Assembly (NCBI GenBank): GCA_015099395.1
Contig: AP024096.1
Span: 1,674,001-1,738,000, forward strand
DNA: 64,000 nucleotides
Direction: 5' to 3'
Source: Ktedonobacteria bacterium brp13
GTDB taxonomy: Bacteria > Chloroflexota > Ktedonobacteria > Ktedonobacterales > Ktedonobacteraceae
Positions 1 through 8,425 of the stretch are shown piece by piece. Below the pieces are notes generated by a model. The model made no database searches. It worked only from the letters and a program-made list of their open reading frames with translations, and was not told where the DNA came from. A program made the position numbers and the translations under genes. Positions within the stretch are counted from its first letter, which is position 1; each line of letters starts with the position of its first letter.

Positions 1-496
1 CGGGCGCCAGCCAGACGAGCAGGAGAAAGAGCGGACTTTGCTGCCTCGCGTAGCTGATTCCGTTTCCAAGCGACCAGGCCAGGTACGCGGCGGAACAAAG
101 GAGCAGCATGAAGAAGGTCAGCAGGTAGCGCCAGGTCAACACTCCATACATTCCAGCACGCGTCGCCATCATCACCTCCAGCAGGGGATCGCCCACGAGC
201 AGCGAGCCGGCGAGCATGCCCACGAGCAGCCCCGCGCCAGGCTCCATTACAAACCGGCTCAGTTCGGCGGCGCGGCTCAACCCCTGAGAACCGCCCGTGT
301 GCAATTGCAGCCAGACCAGGCCACCGGCACCAAGAAAGCCGAGCAACATGAGCAGAAACAGCCACCAGTTGAGCAGGCGCAGGTGATAGAAGATCCACAA
401 AGTAATCTCGCGCAAGGGCATATGTTGCTGCGCAGGAATGGGTTCGTACTGCAATGGTGAGGTGCTTCGTGAAGCGCTTTTCTCGCTGGTTTGCAT
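1..496 (-). CDS. ABC-2 type membrane protein, partial (C-terminus outside window)
   Basis: The minus-strand frame is open from ATG at 496 to the window edge, about 165 residues. The first 30 residues are polar. Membrane segments follow at about residues 44-66 (LLNWWLFLLMLLGFLG), 85-110 and 125-150, so this is an integral membrane protein, probably a subunit of an ABC-2 type exporter like its upstream neighbour. The start sits one base after the stop of that neighbour (TAG-C-ATG), and a GAGGAGG ribosome site lies inside the neighbour's last codons, so the two are co-translated. The family call rests on operon context and hydropathy, not on a diagnostic motif. Confidence 0.7.
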   Translation of the reverse strand, partial: MQTSEKSASRSTSPLQYEPIPAQQHMPLREITLWIFYHLRLLNWWLFLLMLLGFLGAGGLVWLQLHTGGSQGLSRAAELSRFVMEPGAGLLVGMLAGSLLVGDPLLEVMMATRAGMYGVLTWRYLLTFFMLLLCSAAYLAWSLGNGISYARQQSPLFLLLVWLAP

Positions 497-497
497 G

Positions 498-1364
498 CTA
501 GGCTTCCTCCTCACGATGCCGCTGGAAGGCCAGGCTCCCATAGGTTAGGAACAGCGCCACAATGGCGGTCAGGAGTAACACTGCGATATTGAGCAGCGCC
601 AGTTGCATGGAAGTCTTAAAGTTCGGGTAGACGGTAGGCATGAGCGTTGTAAGGGGAAAGAACACCGGGTAGACATAGAGGCCACTCGGATTAAAAATGC
701 TGGCACCGAACCCATACCGACCCAGACCTGTATTGAAGTACAACCAGAGCAGTGAAAAACCGACCTGGACAACGCGCAGCGGCAGGAAGCTCGCCAGCAA
801 GAGCGTCAGACCCACAGCAGCAAGCGAGGAAGGGACAAAAACGAGCACAAAGGCTTGCATAAGCTTCAAGAGAAGCATTAGCGGCCAACCCAGCACGAGC
901 GAAATCAGTGCGCAGAGCAGGTACACGAGCAAGGTTGGCACAAGGACCGCGACATAATTGCCAAGAAATTTACCCAGAACGTAGGGAGCATATCCTTGCG
1001 GCGTGGCACGTTGCAACTCGAACATGCCCAGGCTCCGATCCCGTCCCACACGATCAACCACGAGCAGGGCTACGACAAGACCAAAGAATATCGAACCATA
1101 CATGCCAGTGTCGTAGACCATGAGATTGTCTAAATCCTCAGGTGTGTAGTGTTGCCGCACATAGATCGAGTTTGGTGGAAGATGTAACAGGTAGGTCGCG
1201 GCCTGTATCGTCAGCAGCAATAGCAGACCGGTAGCGCAAGCAAAGGCTACCCAGAGACCCCAGCGCCGCCACTGCATCACGATCTCGGCCCGCATCGTGG
1301 CCCAGATCTGCCCAGATGCAGCAAACAAGCTGCGGCCAGGCACAAGACGAGGAATAGCTATCAT
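498..1364 (-). CDS. ABC-2 type transporter permease-like protein
   Basis: This 288-residue protein has about six membrane segments: near residues 35-58, then a group from about 100 that includes FFGLVVALLVVDRVGRD, and a C-terminal pair. The loop ending in DRSLGMFELQRATP resembles the cytoplasmic loop of ABC-2 permeases, where a gate domain contacts the ATPase. The start at 1364 is preferred over a longer frame because AAAGGAG lies 10 bases upstream and the ATG overlaps the stop of the small upstream gene (ATGA). It is the fourth gene of a sigma/anti-sigma operon and probably forms the export channel. No ATPase gene is visible in the window part of this operon. The first eight codons are identical to those of the small gene just upstream. 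Confidence 0.75.
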   Translation of the reverse strand: MIAIPRLVPGRSLFAASGQIWATMRAEIVMQWRRWGLWVAFACATGLLLLLTIQAATYLLHLPPNSIYVRQHYTPEDLDNLMVYDTGMYGSIFFGLVVALLVVDRVGRDRSLGMFELQRATPQGYAPYVLGKFLGNYVAVLVPTLLVYLLCALISLVLGWPLMLLLKLMQAFVLVFVPSSLAAVGLTLLLASFLPLRVVQVGFSLLWLYFNTGLGRYGFGASIFNPSGLYVYPVFFPLTTLMPTVYPNFKTSMQLALLNIAVLLLTAIVALFLTYGSLAFQRHREEEA

Positions 1365-1462
1365 TGACCTGGACGCTCCTTTTTCCCAAAAAGCACGAGA
1401 AAGAGAAAAACAATCAGAACCATAACTAGCGAGACAATTACAAGACGAGGAATAGCTATCAT
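1361..1462 (-). CDS. small 33-residue single-pass membrane peptide
   Basis: An ATG at 1462 overlaps the TGA of the anti-sigma gene (ATGA), and its own TGA overlaps the ATG of the ABC-2 gene (ATGA), so both boundaries are translationally coupled. The product starts MIAIPRLVIVSLVMVL, is almost entirely one hydrophobic helix of about 19 residues, and ends in a short basic tail (GKKERPGQ). That is the topology of a small membrane-modulator peptide. Its first 23 bases are identical to the first 23 bases of the next gene, so it probably arose by duplication of the start of that gene or of the junction. It is not a match to any family I recognise. The exact fit between two neighbours makes a chance frame unlikely. 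Confidence 0.6.
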   Translation of the reverse strand: MIAIPRLVIVSLVMVLIVFLFLVLFGKKERPGQ

Positions 1463-2415
1463 CGAACGAAACGCTCCTTTCTTTCAAGAACAATGAAGGT
1501 CAGAAGAACAGCCAGGATAGCAACTACGAACAGCAGCGGCCCCTGATGCCAGAAACTCTCATATTGTTGCTGCCAGGGTGCTTCCGGGAGTGGTCGCGAG
1601 CCGCCAAACAGGATTGTTTGCACACTGTTTAGCAGGCGCAGTGCCCAGAGAAGGGCACAGACGAGCACAGCAGTACCTGAGTTCACCAGAATACTCAGGA
1701 GCAAGGCAATGGCGCTCAGGCAGCAGAGCGGAGCCAGCCAGTTCACCAGGAACCAGGCTGGTGTGACGACGCCATGCAGGGCCAGGAAAGGGAGCACCAG
1801 ACCGCAGTTGAGCAGCAGGTCGTAGCCAAAGACCAGGCAACAGCGTACACCCAACACCAGGCGGGGCGAGGTCCGAGTGACCAGCGCTATCTCGCGAGCT
1901 GGATCAACCCTCTGGCCGTAGAGAAAAGCCATGCCGAGCGCGGTGAGCAGCGCGGCCAGCAAAGCAGCCGGACCCGGCGTATCCTGCCACGGTCGAGGTA
2001 GGTACACAAGCGAGCCGGCCAGAGGCACGATGAACAGGGGCATCCAGAAGAGATCGCGACGAATCAGGCGGGCCTGCGCCCGGAAATGCTCTCCACACAC
2101 AGTCAAAGCGAACCAGCAAGCCTGAAGCAGGGAACCCAGCCAGGCCAGGGGAGCAGGAGATGGCAACACATCGAGCTGTTGCTCAATCTGCATGAAGAGA
2201 TCTGCTCGCGGCTCCGGTGTTCGTACACTCACACCCCGCATGACCTGGCGGAGTTCGGTCCAGACCGCGACCTCTGCCCGGCAGGCAGCACACTCGGTCA
2301 GGTGAGCCTCAACGGTTACCCGTTCCTCCGCAGAGAGCGTCTGGTTGACAAACCATTTCAACTGGTCCATAGGACAGTGAGAACGAAAGAAATGATGTTC
2401 ATGATGCAGTGTCAT
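1459..2415 (-). CDS. anti-sigma factor with zinc-finger head and multi-pass membrane domain
   Basis: This 318-residue protein begins at the ATG overlapping the sigma-factor stop (ATGA at 2412-2415). The N-terminal 55 residues hold the anti-sigma zinc-finger pattern (zf-HC2), with a His-rich start and HLTECAAC as the H-x3-C-x2-C core. From about residue 110 to the end there are about six membrane segments with a layout like an ABC-2 permease. The expected role is to hold the partner ECF sigma factor at the membrane and release it on a signal. Fusion of the zinc-finger head to a long multi-pass domain, rather than a single helix, suggests that the transporter-like domain is itself the sensor (inference). 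Confidence 0.8.
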   Translation of the reverse strand: MTLHHEHHFFRSHCPMDQLKWFVNQTLSAEERVTVEAHLTECAACRAEVAVWTELRQVMRGVSVRTPEPRADLFMQIEQQLDVLPSPAPLAWLGSLLQACWFALTVCGEHFRAQARLIRRDLFWMPLFIVPLAGSLVYLPRPWQDTPGPAALLAALLTALGMAFLYGQRVDPAREIALVTRTSPRLVLGVRCCLVFGYDLLLNCGLVLPFLALHGVVTPAWFLVNWLAPLCCLSAIALLLSILVNSGTAVLVCALLWALRLLNSVQTILFGGSRPLPEAPWQQQYESFWHQGPLLFVVAILAVLLTFIVLERKERFVR

Positions 2416-3032
2416 AGAAAAGGTTCTGCCTCCCATCCATTGTGGAATAAGGCCGCTTTCAAGGCGCGCCGGGCGTAGCTCAAACGGCTCTTTACGGTGC
2501 CTAAAGGAATGCCAACAATAGCGGCGATCTCTTTGCACGCGAAATCCTGGAAAAAGGCCAGTTCCAGCACCTCGCGGTGTTCGGGGGTCAAACAGGCCAG
2601 GGCTTTGGCAAGTTCCTCATGCGTTGTCCGGCGCAGCAGATCAGCCTCCGGACCCAGCGCTTCATCCGGAAGCTCCAACGCTGCCTCCAGTTCGATAAAA
2701 GTAGTGCCTGCATCCCGGCGCAGAGCCTTGAAAGCCTGGTGGTGGGCTATCCCGAAAATCCAGCGCGCAGCCTGAGCTGTCCTCTGAAAGGTATACGCTT
2801 TCTGCCAAACAATCACCATGACTTCTTGCAGGACATCTTCAGCCAGCTCTTTCTGTCCCAACAAGTGAAAGAGATAGCTGAAAAGTGGGCGCTGAAAATG
2901 CGCATATATCTCAGCCAGAGCCTCACGATCTCTTTTCGCCACCTGCACCAGTAAGAGGTTTTCGGGAGATTCTCGACTCCCTTCTCTCCCGATGCTCTCG
3001 CTTGTATGCCTGGAAAATCCAATACGAATCAA
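2412..3032 (-). CDS. ECF-type RNA polymerase sigma factor
   Basis: About 206 residues. Region 2 is visible around LFSYLFHLLGQKELAEDVLQ, and region 4 is a helix-turn-helix with CKEIAAIVGIPLGTVKSRLS near the C-terminus. Both are typical of sigma-70 family extracytoplasmic-function factors. The chosen start is TTG at 3032 because AAGGAGG lies nine bases upstream in the same frame; no ATG fits better. The gene overlaps the anti-sigma gene by four bases, the standard arrangement for an ECF sigma/anti-sigma pair. It probably directs transcription of its own operon, including the ABC-2 genes downstream. Confidence 0.88.
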   Translation of the reverse strand: MIRIGFSRHTSESIGREGSRESPENLLLVQVAKRDREALAEIYAHFQRPLFSYLFHLLGQKELAEDVLQEVMVIVWQKAYTFQRTAQAARWIFGIAHHQAFKALRRDAGTTFIELEAALELPDEALGPEADLLRRTTHEELAKALACLTPEHREVLELAFFQDFACKEIAAIVGIPLGTVKSRLSYARRALKAALFHNGWEAEPFL

Positions 3033-3469
3033 CTCACCTGACCTCCTTATAAAGTAAGTACCCAAAAAGCGAGAAATGGTTCAAACAGATGAGAAGCAAT
3101 GGGACCAAAAAGCCCGAGAAACACATGCTACTTTCCTGAGAAGAAGAGGAAAAAAAGCTTGCCCTGCGCGTCTCAGAGATATCAACGAGGGGGACTCAGA
3201 AATAGAAGAAGTCGCAAGTAGGGGTAGCGCTACCCCTATAAGATAAAGCATCTGTCTGATCTCTGATGATATGCCCACACAAACAAGCCAATTTAGCCAT
3301 CTTCGTCATCCTTTCTGCCTCAGAAGAGATATAAAAGCAAACGCAGTATTCCGCCAATACTGTTAACTTGTGTATACGTTCAGGGTTGTGAGGTGGTTCA
3401 ATAAATCATCTCAAATTTAAACATTTAAAGCCATAGTTCAGTTTGAACCTTGCTAAGCATTCTGGGGAA

Positions 3470-3500
3470 GTACAAGGATTCCTACAAAAATGGGCCATTT
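3470..3500 (-). repeat. dispersed 31-bp repeat, copy 1
   Basis: Read on the minus strand this matches 7696-7726 at 30 of 31 positions (core GGCCCATTTTTGTA, then GAATCCTTGTAC). A third, more diverged copy lies at 40891-40918. All three sit in intergenic DNA. Function unknown. Confidence 0.7.
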
Positions 3501-3526
3501 AGCAAAAGATCCACCAGCTCACATCG

Positions 3527-3617
3527 TTTATCGCACCTAATGCGTAAAAAGCGTTTATTTTGGCAGGATCTTAAAGAAGTGTTTTTACTCTCTATTGGCT
3601 ATTTATCGCACCTAATG
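3527..3617. repeat. 16-bp direct repeat pair
   Basis: TTTATCGCACCTAATG occurs at 3527-3542 and again at 3602-3617, 75 bases apart. It could be a pair of regulator sites or the trace of a small duplication; nothing in the sequence decides. Confidence 0.6.
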
Positions 3618-3737
3618 GGCTATTAGCTGCGATACACGGCACCAGCAAGGCATCCCACTGAGAAGATGGCGTCATGATACGGAAACCCTTCAAGCCCCTG
3701 GTACGTAGCCGCGTAACGGTAGGTTGAAGAGAACCGG

Positions 3738-4295
3738 TCAGGTCGCCCATGTCTGCCCTGGCAACAGATCTCCCTCATCCTGACGAGGTTCCTGCTCGAG
3801 GACGCGACCAGTCAAGGGGCTGAAGAGCACGATATTGCTGATCAGTTCTCCATGCTCGCCCAGCCGCTCCAGGCATGCTTCCAACTGCTGCATTGAGGGA
3901 ACGACGACCTTGAGCAGCGAGCAATGCTGACCGCTGAGCTTGTGCATCTCCATGACTTCGGGGAAATCTGCGGCGTGCGTAGTTTTCATGAGGCACTTCC
4001 CAGGAGCACATCGTAACTGGATCCAGGCGGTGAGTGACAGGCCGACTTTTGCCAGGTTCAATTGAGCGTGATAGCCCGTCAGAACGCCAGCATCTTCGAG
4101 CTTGCGCACGCGTTCGGCTGTCCCCGGAGCCGAGAGTCCCACCCGTCGCCCCAGTTCTCGGTAGGAGAGACGAGCGTCTTGTTGCAGTTCCCGCAAAATG
4201 TGCCAATCAGTGCTATCGAGCGGAGTTTCCTTTTGGAAGGTCATACCAGCAATTCTTCTTTCATTGTTACTTTCTACGAGCATATTCCTTTCCAT
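3738..4295 (-). CDS. Lrp/AsnC family transcriptional regulator
   Basis: The start at ATG 4295 gives about 185 residues; AGAAGG lies just upstream. An alternative ATG at 4244 begins the conserved part. The N-terminal winged helix-turn-helix (LDSTDWHILRELQQDARLSY then ELGRRVGLSAPGTAERVRKL) is the AsnC DNA-binding domain. The C-terminal half is a degenerate RAM ligand-binding domain (HKLSGQHCSLLKVVV). It is transcribed divergently from the alpha-glucosidase operon with about 85 bases between starts, so it may regulate that operon and itself. Confidence 0.85.
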   Translation of the reverse strand: MERNMLVESNNERRIAGMTFQKETPLDSTDWHILRELQQDARLSYRELGRRVGLSAPGTAERVRKLEDAGVLTGYHAQLNLAKVGLSLTAWIQLRCAPGKCLMKTTHAADFPEVMEMHKLSGQHCSLLKVVVPSMQQLEACLERLGEHGELISNIVLFSPLTGRVLEQEPRQDEGDLLPGQTWAT

Positions 4296-4379
4296 TTTGC
4301 CTTCTTTTTGGAGCATTCCCCTGCTATCATTATGCTCAAACCTGATGAGAGTGTCAATCCTGAAGGAGGTCACACACGT

Positions 4380-6023
4380 ATGCCGCACCAGTTCCCTGTA
4401 CCAGCTCCTCGTTCATCCACCCTGCTCTGGTGGCAACGAGGCGTGCTGTACCACATCTACCCACGGAGTTTCCAGGATAGCAATGGCGATGGCGTTGGGG
4501 ATGTGCAGGGCATCATCACGCGTTTGGACTACCTGAGCTGGCTTGGGGTAGATGTCCTCTGGCTCTCTCCGATCTTTCCCTCACCCATGATTGATGGGGG
4601 CTACGACCTCGCCGATTATTGTACGGTTGATCCGCTCTTCGGCGACCTGGCGACCTTTGTGCAACTGCTTGAGCAGGCCCATCGCCGGGGATTGAAGGTC
4701 CTGCTTGATTTTGTCCCCAACCATACCTCCGATGTGCATCCCTGGTTCATGGAAGCACGTGCCGGTCGCACCAGCTGCAAGCGTGAATGGTACATCTGGC
4801 ACGATCCCGCGCCAGATGGAGGTCCTCCCAACAACTGGGAGAGCTACTTCGGTGGCCCAGCCTGGACATTTGATCAGCACACGGGGCAATATTACTTGCA
4901 TCAGTTCGATGACAGGATGCCTGAGTTGAACTGGCGCAATCCAGAGGTGCGAACCGCCATGTACGGCGTGATGCGCTTCTGGCTCGATCTGGGAGTGGAT
5001 GGCCTGCGCGTCGATGTGCCTTGGCTGCTCATCAAGGACGAGCAGTTTCGTGACAACCCCATCAATCCCGACTGGAAAGCAGGGGACTTGCCCTGGACTC
5101 GCCAGATCCGGCTCTACAGCGAGGATCGACCCGAGGTTCACGAAGTGGTGCGTGAGATGCAGGCTGTGATAGACAGCTATGCCGAACGGGTGCTGATCGG
5201 AGAAACCTATCTGCCGCTCCCTCGCCTGTTGCGCTATTACGGGGAGCGCCTGCAGGGCATGCACTTTCCTTTCAACTTCCACCTCATCCTGCTTTCAGAG
5301 TGGAATGCACAAGCGATCCGGCAGGCGGTGGAGGCTTACGAAGCAGCCTTGCCAGTAGGGGCTTGGCCCAACTGGGTGCTGGGCAACCACGATCAGCCAC
5401 GCCTGGTCAGCCGGCTTGGATGGCAAGCTGCCCGCGTCGCGACGATGTTGTTGCTAACCTTACGCGGGACGCCCACCTGGTACTATGGCGATGAGCTTGG
5501 CATGCAGGACGTGCCGATTCCTGATCATCTCGCCCAGGACCCGCAAGGCAAGCGCCAACCGGGCTTTGGACGCGATCCTGCACGCACACCGATGCAGTGG
5601 GATGACGGACCAAACGCTGGATTCTGCTTGCCCAATGTGGAACCATGGCTGCCGCTGGCCGCCGATTCCCAGAAGATGAACGCAGCCGCAGAGCAGGAAG
5701 ATGCTCGCTCACACCTTTCCCTCACCCGCGCACTGCTCAGCCTGCGCCGCAGGACACCAGCGCTCACCAGCGGCAGCTATCATACGCTTGAAAGTGGTTC
5801 TGAATGCTGTTTTGTCTATCTGCGAGAACAGGGAGAGCAGCACCTGATGGTTGCCCTGAACTGTTCAGTGCAGGAACAAGTAGTGAAGGTGCCTGAGGTG
5901 GGCCAGGGCCGCCTCCTCCTTTCGACCTATCTCGATCGAGAGGGACCGGTGAATCTGGCTGCTCTTGCGCTGCGAAGCCAGGAAGGGTGCATCATTGAAA
6001 TCGAGGAGTTTCACATGTTATGA
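4380..6023 (+). CDS. GH13 alpha-glucosidase / oligo-1,6-glucosidase-like
   Basis: This 547-residue cytoplasmic enzyme hydrolyses alpha-glucosidic bonds in short oligosaccharides. All four GH13 regions are visible: DFVPNHTSD (region I), GLRVDVPW with the nucleophile Asp (II), GETYLP with the acid/base Glu (III) and GNHDQPR with the transition-state Asp (IV). RDPARTPMQWDDG is the usual motif of the alpha-glucosidase branch. The start at 4380 follows GAAGGAGG by ten bases; the frame extends further upstream but overlaps the Lrp gene and has no homologous content there. No signal peptide is seen. The last codons overlap the start of a decayed monooxygenase fragment (ATGA). Confidence 0.93.
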   Translation: MPHQFPVPAPRSSTLLWWQRGVLYHIYPRSFQDSNGDGVGDVQGIITRLDYLSWLGVDVLWLSPIFPSPMIDGGYDLADYCTVDPLFGDLATFVQLLEQAHRRGLKVLLDFVPNHTSDVHPWFMEARAGRTSCKREWYIWHDPAPDGGPPNNWESYFGGPAWTFDQHTGQYYLHQFDDRMPELNWRNPEVRTAMYGVMRFWLDLGVDGLRVDVPWLLIKDEQFRDNPINPDWKAGDLPWTRQIRLYSEDRPEVHEVVREMQAVIDSYAERVLIGETYLPLPRLLRYYGERLQGMHFPFNFHLILLSEWNAQAIRQAVEAYEAALPVGAWPNWVLGNHDQPRLVSRLGWQAARVATMLLLTLRGTPTWYYGDELGMQDVPIPDHLAQDPQGKRQPGFGRDPARTPMQWDDGPNAGFCLPNVEPWLPLAADSQKMNAAAEQEDARSHLSLTRALLSLRRRTPALTSGSYHTLESGSECCFVYLREQGEQHLMVALNCSVQEQVVKVPEVGQGRLLLSTYLDREGPVNLAALALRSQEGCIIEIEEFHML

Positions 6024-6126
6024 ACTATGGATGTTTCTCACAGGTACGCCCTCCGACATTGTCAAACCTGCTCAGGAAGCGGAGCATGCTGGCCGGGACG
6101 GCATCTTCCTTCCTGATGATAACACA
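6020..6126 (+). pseudogene. decayed 5' fragment of LLM-class monooxygenase
   Basis: An ATG overlapping the glucosidase stop begins a copy of the first about 35 codons of the monooxygenase at 6734. After ATG AAC TAT GGA one base is missing, and the +1-restored frame then reads FLTGTPSDIVKPAQEAEHAG, closely matching the intact gene's start. The fragment ends near 6126. So a truncated, frameshifted duplicate sits exactly where a translationally coupled operon gene would begin, suggesting the intact gene was once directly behind the glucosidase. Confidence 0.75.
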
Positions 6127-6191
6127 AACTGTCGTACTTCTGTAATCAGGAATCGGATCCATACAGAAGCTATTGGAAAGAGAGAGACTCA

Positions 6192-6737
6192 ATGATCTGG
6201 GAAATCGATGCCATCCATTCGCAAGCCGCATTTGCAGTCAGATATATGATGATAAGCACGGTTAAGGGACGCTTCAAGGGACTCCAGGGGAAGCTTGCTT
6301 TGGACAAAGAGCACCTGGAGCGTTCAAGGGTTGAGGCCGAAGTGGACGTTGCCAGTATAGATACCGGCGACAGCAGCCGCGACACCCACCTGCGCTCGCC
6401 TGACTTCTTTGATGCAGAGAAGTATCCCACGATGACATTCAAGAGCACGAAGGTTGAAGCTGCCGCCGAGGATGGGTATCGTGTAACCGGCGATCTCACG
6501 ATGCATGGGATAACCAGAGAAGTCATCTTTGTCGTTGTGTATCATGGTCAAGCGAAAGACTTCTCAGGAAAGCTTCGTGTCGGCTTGAGCGCAAAAGCGC
6601 AGATCAACCGCAAAGATTTTGATCTGACCTGGAACATGGTCCTTGAGACAGGTGGTGTGGTCGTTAGCGAGGATGTCAGGATTGAGGTTGACCTGCAAGC
6701 TATTGCTCTGGAAGAGAAGGAGGATTTCACAGAATGA
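6192..6737 (+). CDS. YceI family lipid-binding protein
   Basis: This 181-residue protein matches the YceI beta-barrel family, whose members bind isoprenoids or other amphiphiles. The N-terminus IWEIDAIHSQAAFAVRYMMI and the central DTHLRSPDFFDAEKYPTMTF are hallmark segments. Unlike many family members it has no signal peptide, so it is probably cytoplasmic. Its stop overlaps the start of the monooxygenase gene (ATGA), so the pair is co-translated. The ribosome site before the start is weak. Confidence 0.9.
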   Translation: MIWEIDAIHSQAAFAVRYMMISTVKGRFKGLQGKLALDKEHLERSRVEAEVDVASIDTGDSSRDTHLRSPDFFDAEKYPTMTFKSTKVEAAAEDGYRVTGDLTMHGITREVIFVVVYHGQAKDFSGKLRVGLSAKAQINRKDFDLTWNMVLETGGVVVSEDVRIEVDLQAIALEEKEDFTE

Positions 6738-7528
6738 AATATGGTTTTATTCTTATGGGCCATCCCTCCAAAGTCGTTGAGTTAGCCCAGGAAGCGGAGG
6801 CTGCTGGCTGGGATGGTGTCTTTCTCTCCGATGACTGGATGACCGCCTGGATCATGTTGGCGGCGATCGCTACGCGAACGCAACGTATCCGCCTGGGAAC
6901 GATGCTGACACCATTGCCAGAACAACTTCCCTGGTACGTCGCCGCGCAAACGGCCACGCTCGATCACCTCTCTGGTGGTCGCGTAATTCTCACAGCTGGT
7001 CTGGGTATTCTGGAACAGGACCAGGCTGGCTCGTTGAACAACAAGGTACGCGCCCAGCGGCTTGACGAGGCCCTCTCGATCCTCGCAAGCCGCTGGCGCA
7101 GCGAACCCCTGAGCACAGCCTCTCTCTCCCACTACGCTCACTTGCAGGAAATGCATAGTAGCGTCGAGGTAGGTACATACACACCACAGCAGAACCCGCG
7201 GATTCCCATCTGGGTGGTTGGCGGCCCAAAGCAGAGGCAGCTGCAGCGGGCGGCGCGCTGGGATGGTGCAGTCATTGGCGGAAGGCCCGAAGAACTCCAT
7301 GCACGTAAAGCCGCGATTGAGGCTCTGCGCACCAGTTCCGTCCCGCTCGACATCATTACAGAAGGCGAGACGCCCCACGACGACCCTGAGCGCGCCGCCT
7401 CCATTGTTCGTCCGTATGCCGAAGCAGGAGCAACCTGGTGGCTGGAGAGCATGTGGGAGTGGGAGGGCGTCGCCCGTCCCTACGATATGCCGACGCGTAT
7501 CCGCTCAGGTCCACCACGCATATCGTAA
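6734..7528 (+). CDS. LLM-class flavin-dependent oxidoreductase
   Basis: This 264-residue luciferase-like monooxygenase has a TIM-barrel fold and would use reduced FMN or F420. Conserved features include EAEAAGWDGVFLSDD, a TLDHLSGGRVILTAGLG segment and WVVGGPKQRQLQRAARWDG near the C-terminus. Its length is on the short side for the family. GAAGGAGG is placed well before ATG 6734, inside the YceI gene. The substrate cannot be told. A truncated copy of its 5' end lies at 6020-6126. Confidence 0.88.
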   Translation: MKYGFILMGHPSKVVELAQEAEAAGWDGVFLSDDWMTAWIMLAAIATRTQRIRLGTMLTPLPEQLPWYVAAQTATLDHLSGGRVILTAGLGILEQDQAGSLNNKVRAQRLDEALSILASRWRSEPLSTASLSHYAHLQEMHSSVEVGTYTPQQNPRIPIWVVGGPKQRQLQRAARWDGAVIGGRPEELHARKAAIEALRTSSVPLDIITEGETPHDDPERAASIVRPYAEAGATWWLESMWEWEGVARPYDMPTRIRSGPPRIS

Positions 7529-7695
7529 GCCTTGCAGGCGGCCTCATTCCACTCCAGACATGGGCGGTTTTTTACTTGACTCGCGCCTCCTGTGACCCAG
7601 AACAAAGGGGGGGAATGTCTATGAGACAGGGAAGAGTGACGATGGCACCTGACCATCTTCCCTCTCGATACACTGACCCTCGATACACTGACCCC

Positions 7696-7726
7696 AAATG
7701 GCCCATTTTTGTACGAATCCTTGTAC
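7696..7726 (+). repeat. dispersed 31-bp repeat, copy 2
   Basis: This matches the reverse complement of 3470-3500 with one difference. It resembles 40891-40918, with which it also shares the following TATCCCT. It lies 20 bases before inverted-repeat element A. Confidence 0.7.
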
Positions 7727-7745
7727 TATCCCTACAACACTACAA

Positions 7746-7963
7746 GAGGTATGGCCAGGATACGTGCAAAAATCTATCAGAACGCACGAATGTTCTAAAA
7801 TAGGGCATATAAAACCATTCAAGAATGATATAAAAGCGGTTATATCGCACATTTTATGCATGTATCAAGCGAGATTTTGCTACTGCTATCACCACATAAG
7901 TTGGCCTGGGAAGCGACTCTATGAGCTTCTGATAGATTTTTGCACGTATCCTGGCCATACCTC
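7746..7963. repeat. inverted-repeat element A (218 bp, 37-bp perfect arms)
   Basis: Arms 7746-7782 and 7927-7963 are perfect reverse complements. Each arm has GAGGTA at its outer end, a variable middle, and GCAAAAATCTATCA at its inner end. Related elements lie at 15739-15953 and 21689-21909; the variable middle differs between elements but matches between the two arms of each. No target duplication and no coding capacity are seen. A transcript would fold into a long hairpin. Confidence 0.9.
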
Positions 7964-8143
7964 AACTCGTAGCCTACTCAACAATTTTAAGGGCAAGATA
8001 GCTGAAGCTGTATTGATGAGATGGCTACGAGTTGCGGAAATACCCTGGGTCACAAGGATCGAAAGTCATACACCAGGGGCAGGGTAGCGGTTACTAGATG
8101 CATAAAATGCATGGTAGATCATTGCTAGTTCTGGCTTCTAGGC

Positions 8144-8407
8144 CCAGTGCTACGGAAGCTGCTATGAAGCGCAAGGTAGCAGGTATTTCCTGCGAATACG
8201 TAGGAAATCGATGATAACAGGCACCTGAACGGCTTTCCTTGCCATGTATATATGCAGAATATAGGTATATCTGGCGGTTCTCCAAGTTTTTGAAGAAGTT
8301 TCGGAAGACGTATAGGTCAGGATGAGTCTGTACTATCACCCGAAATAGTATCTGTATGTATCTTCTACCTGCTACTTTGCGCTTCGTAGCAGCTTCCGTA
8401 GCACTGG
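8144..8407. repeat. inverted-repeat element D (264 bp, 42-bp arms)
   Basis: Arms 8144-8185 and 8366-8407 are reverse complements with two mismatches. They begin CCAGTGCTACGGAAGCTGC and each contains a smaller palindromic piece (GCTAC...GTAGC). A degenerate single arm resembling it lies at about 24541-24566. Non-coding; probably a MITE-like element. Confidence 0.85.
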
Positions 8408-8425
8408 TCCTTCCAGATACAACGT

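Larger units (their letters stand above)
3033..3737. other. gene-free stretch upstream of sigma operon
   Basis: No convincing gene is present in these 705 bases. They hold a copy of a dispersed repeat (3470-3500) and a 16-bp direct repeat (TTTATCGCACCTAATG) at 3527-3542 and 3602-3617. The sigma-operon promoter should lie near 3050-3300 on the minus strand, but no clear -35/-10 pair was identified. Confidence 0.5.
7529..8425. other. gene-free repeat cluster
   Basis: About 900 bases without a supportable gene. In order they hold a 15-bp tandem duplication (CTCGATACACTGACC, 7664-7693), a copy of the dispersed 31-bp repeat (7696-7726), inverted-repeat element A (7746-7963), an 11-bp stem (7964-7974 with 8023-8033) that abuts it, and inverted-repeat element D (8144-8407). 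Confidence 0.7.

Noticed and set aside
4062..4379. Upstream extension of the alpha-glucosidase frame
   Set aside because: It overlaps the divergent Lrp gene; GAAGGAGG and the family N-terminus place the start at 4380.
7746..7963. Target duplication for inverted-repeat elements A, B and C
   Set aside because: Bases outside the arms do not match between the two sides in any of the three copies, so simple cut-and-paste insertion cannot be claimed.
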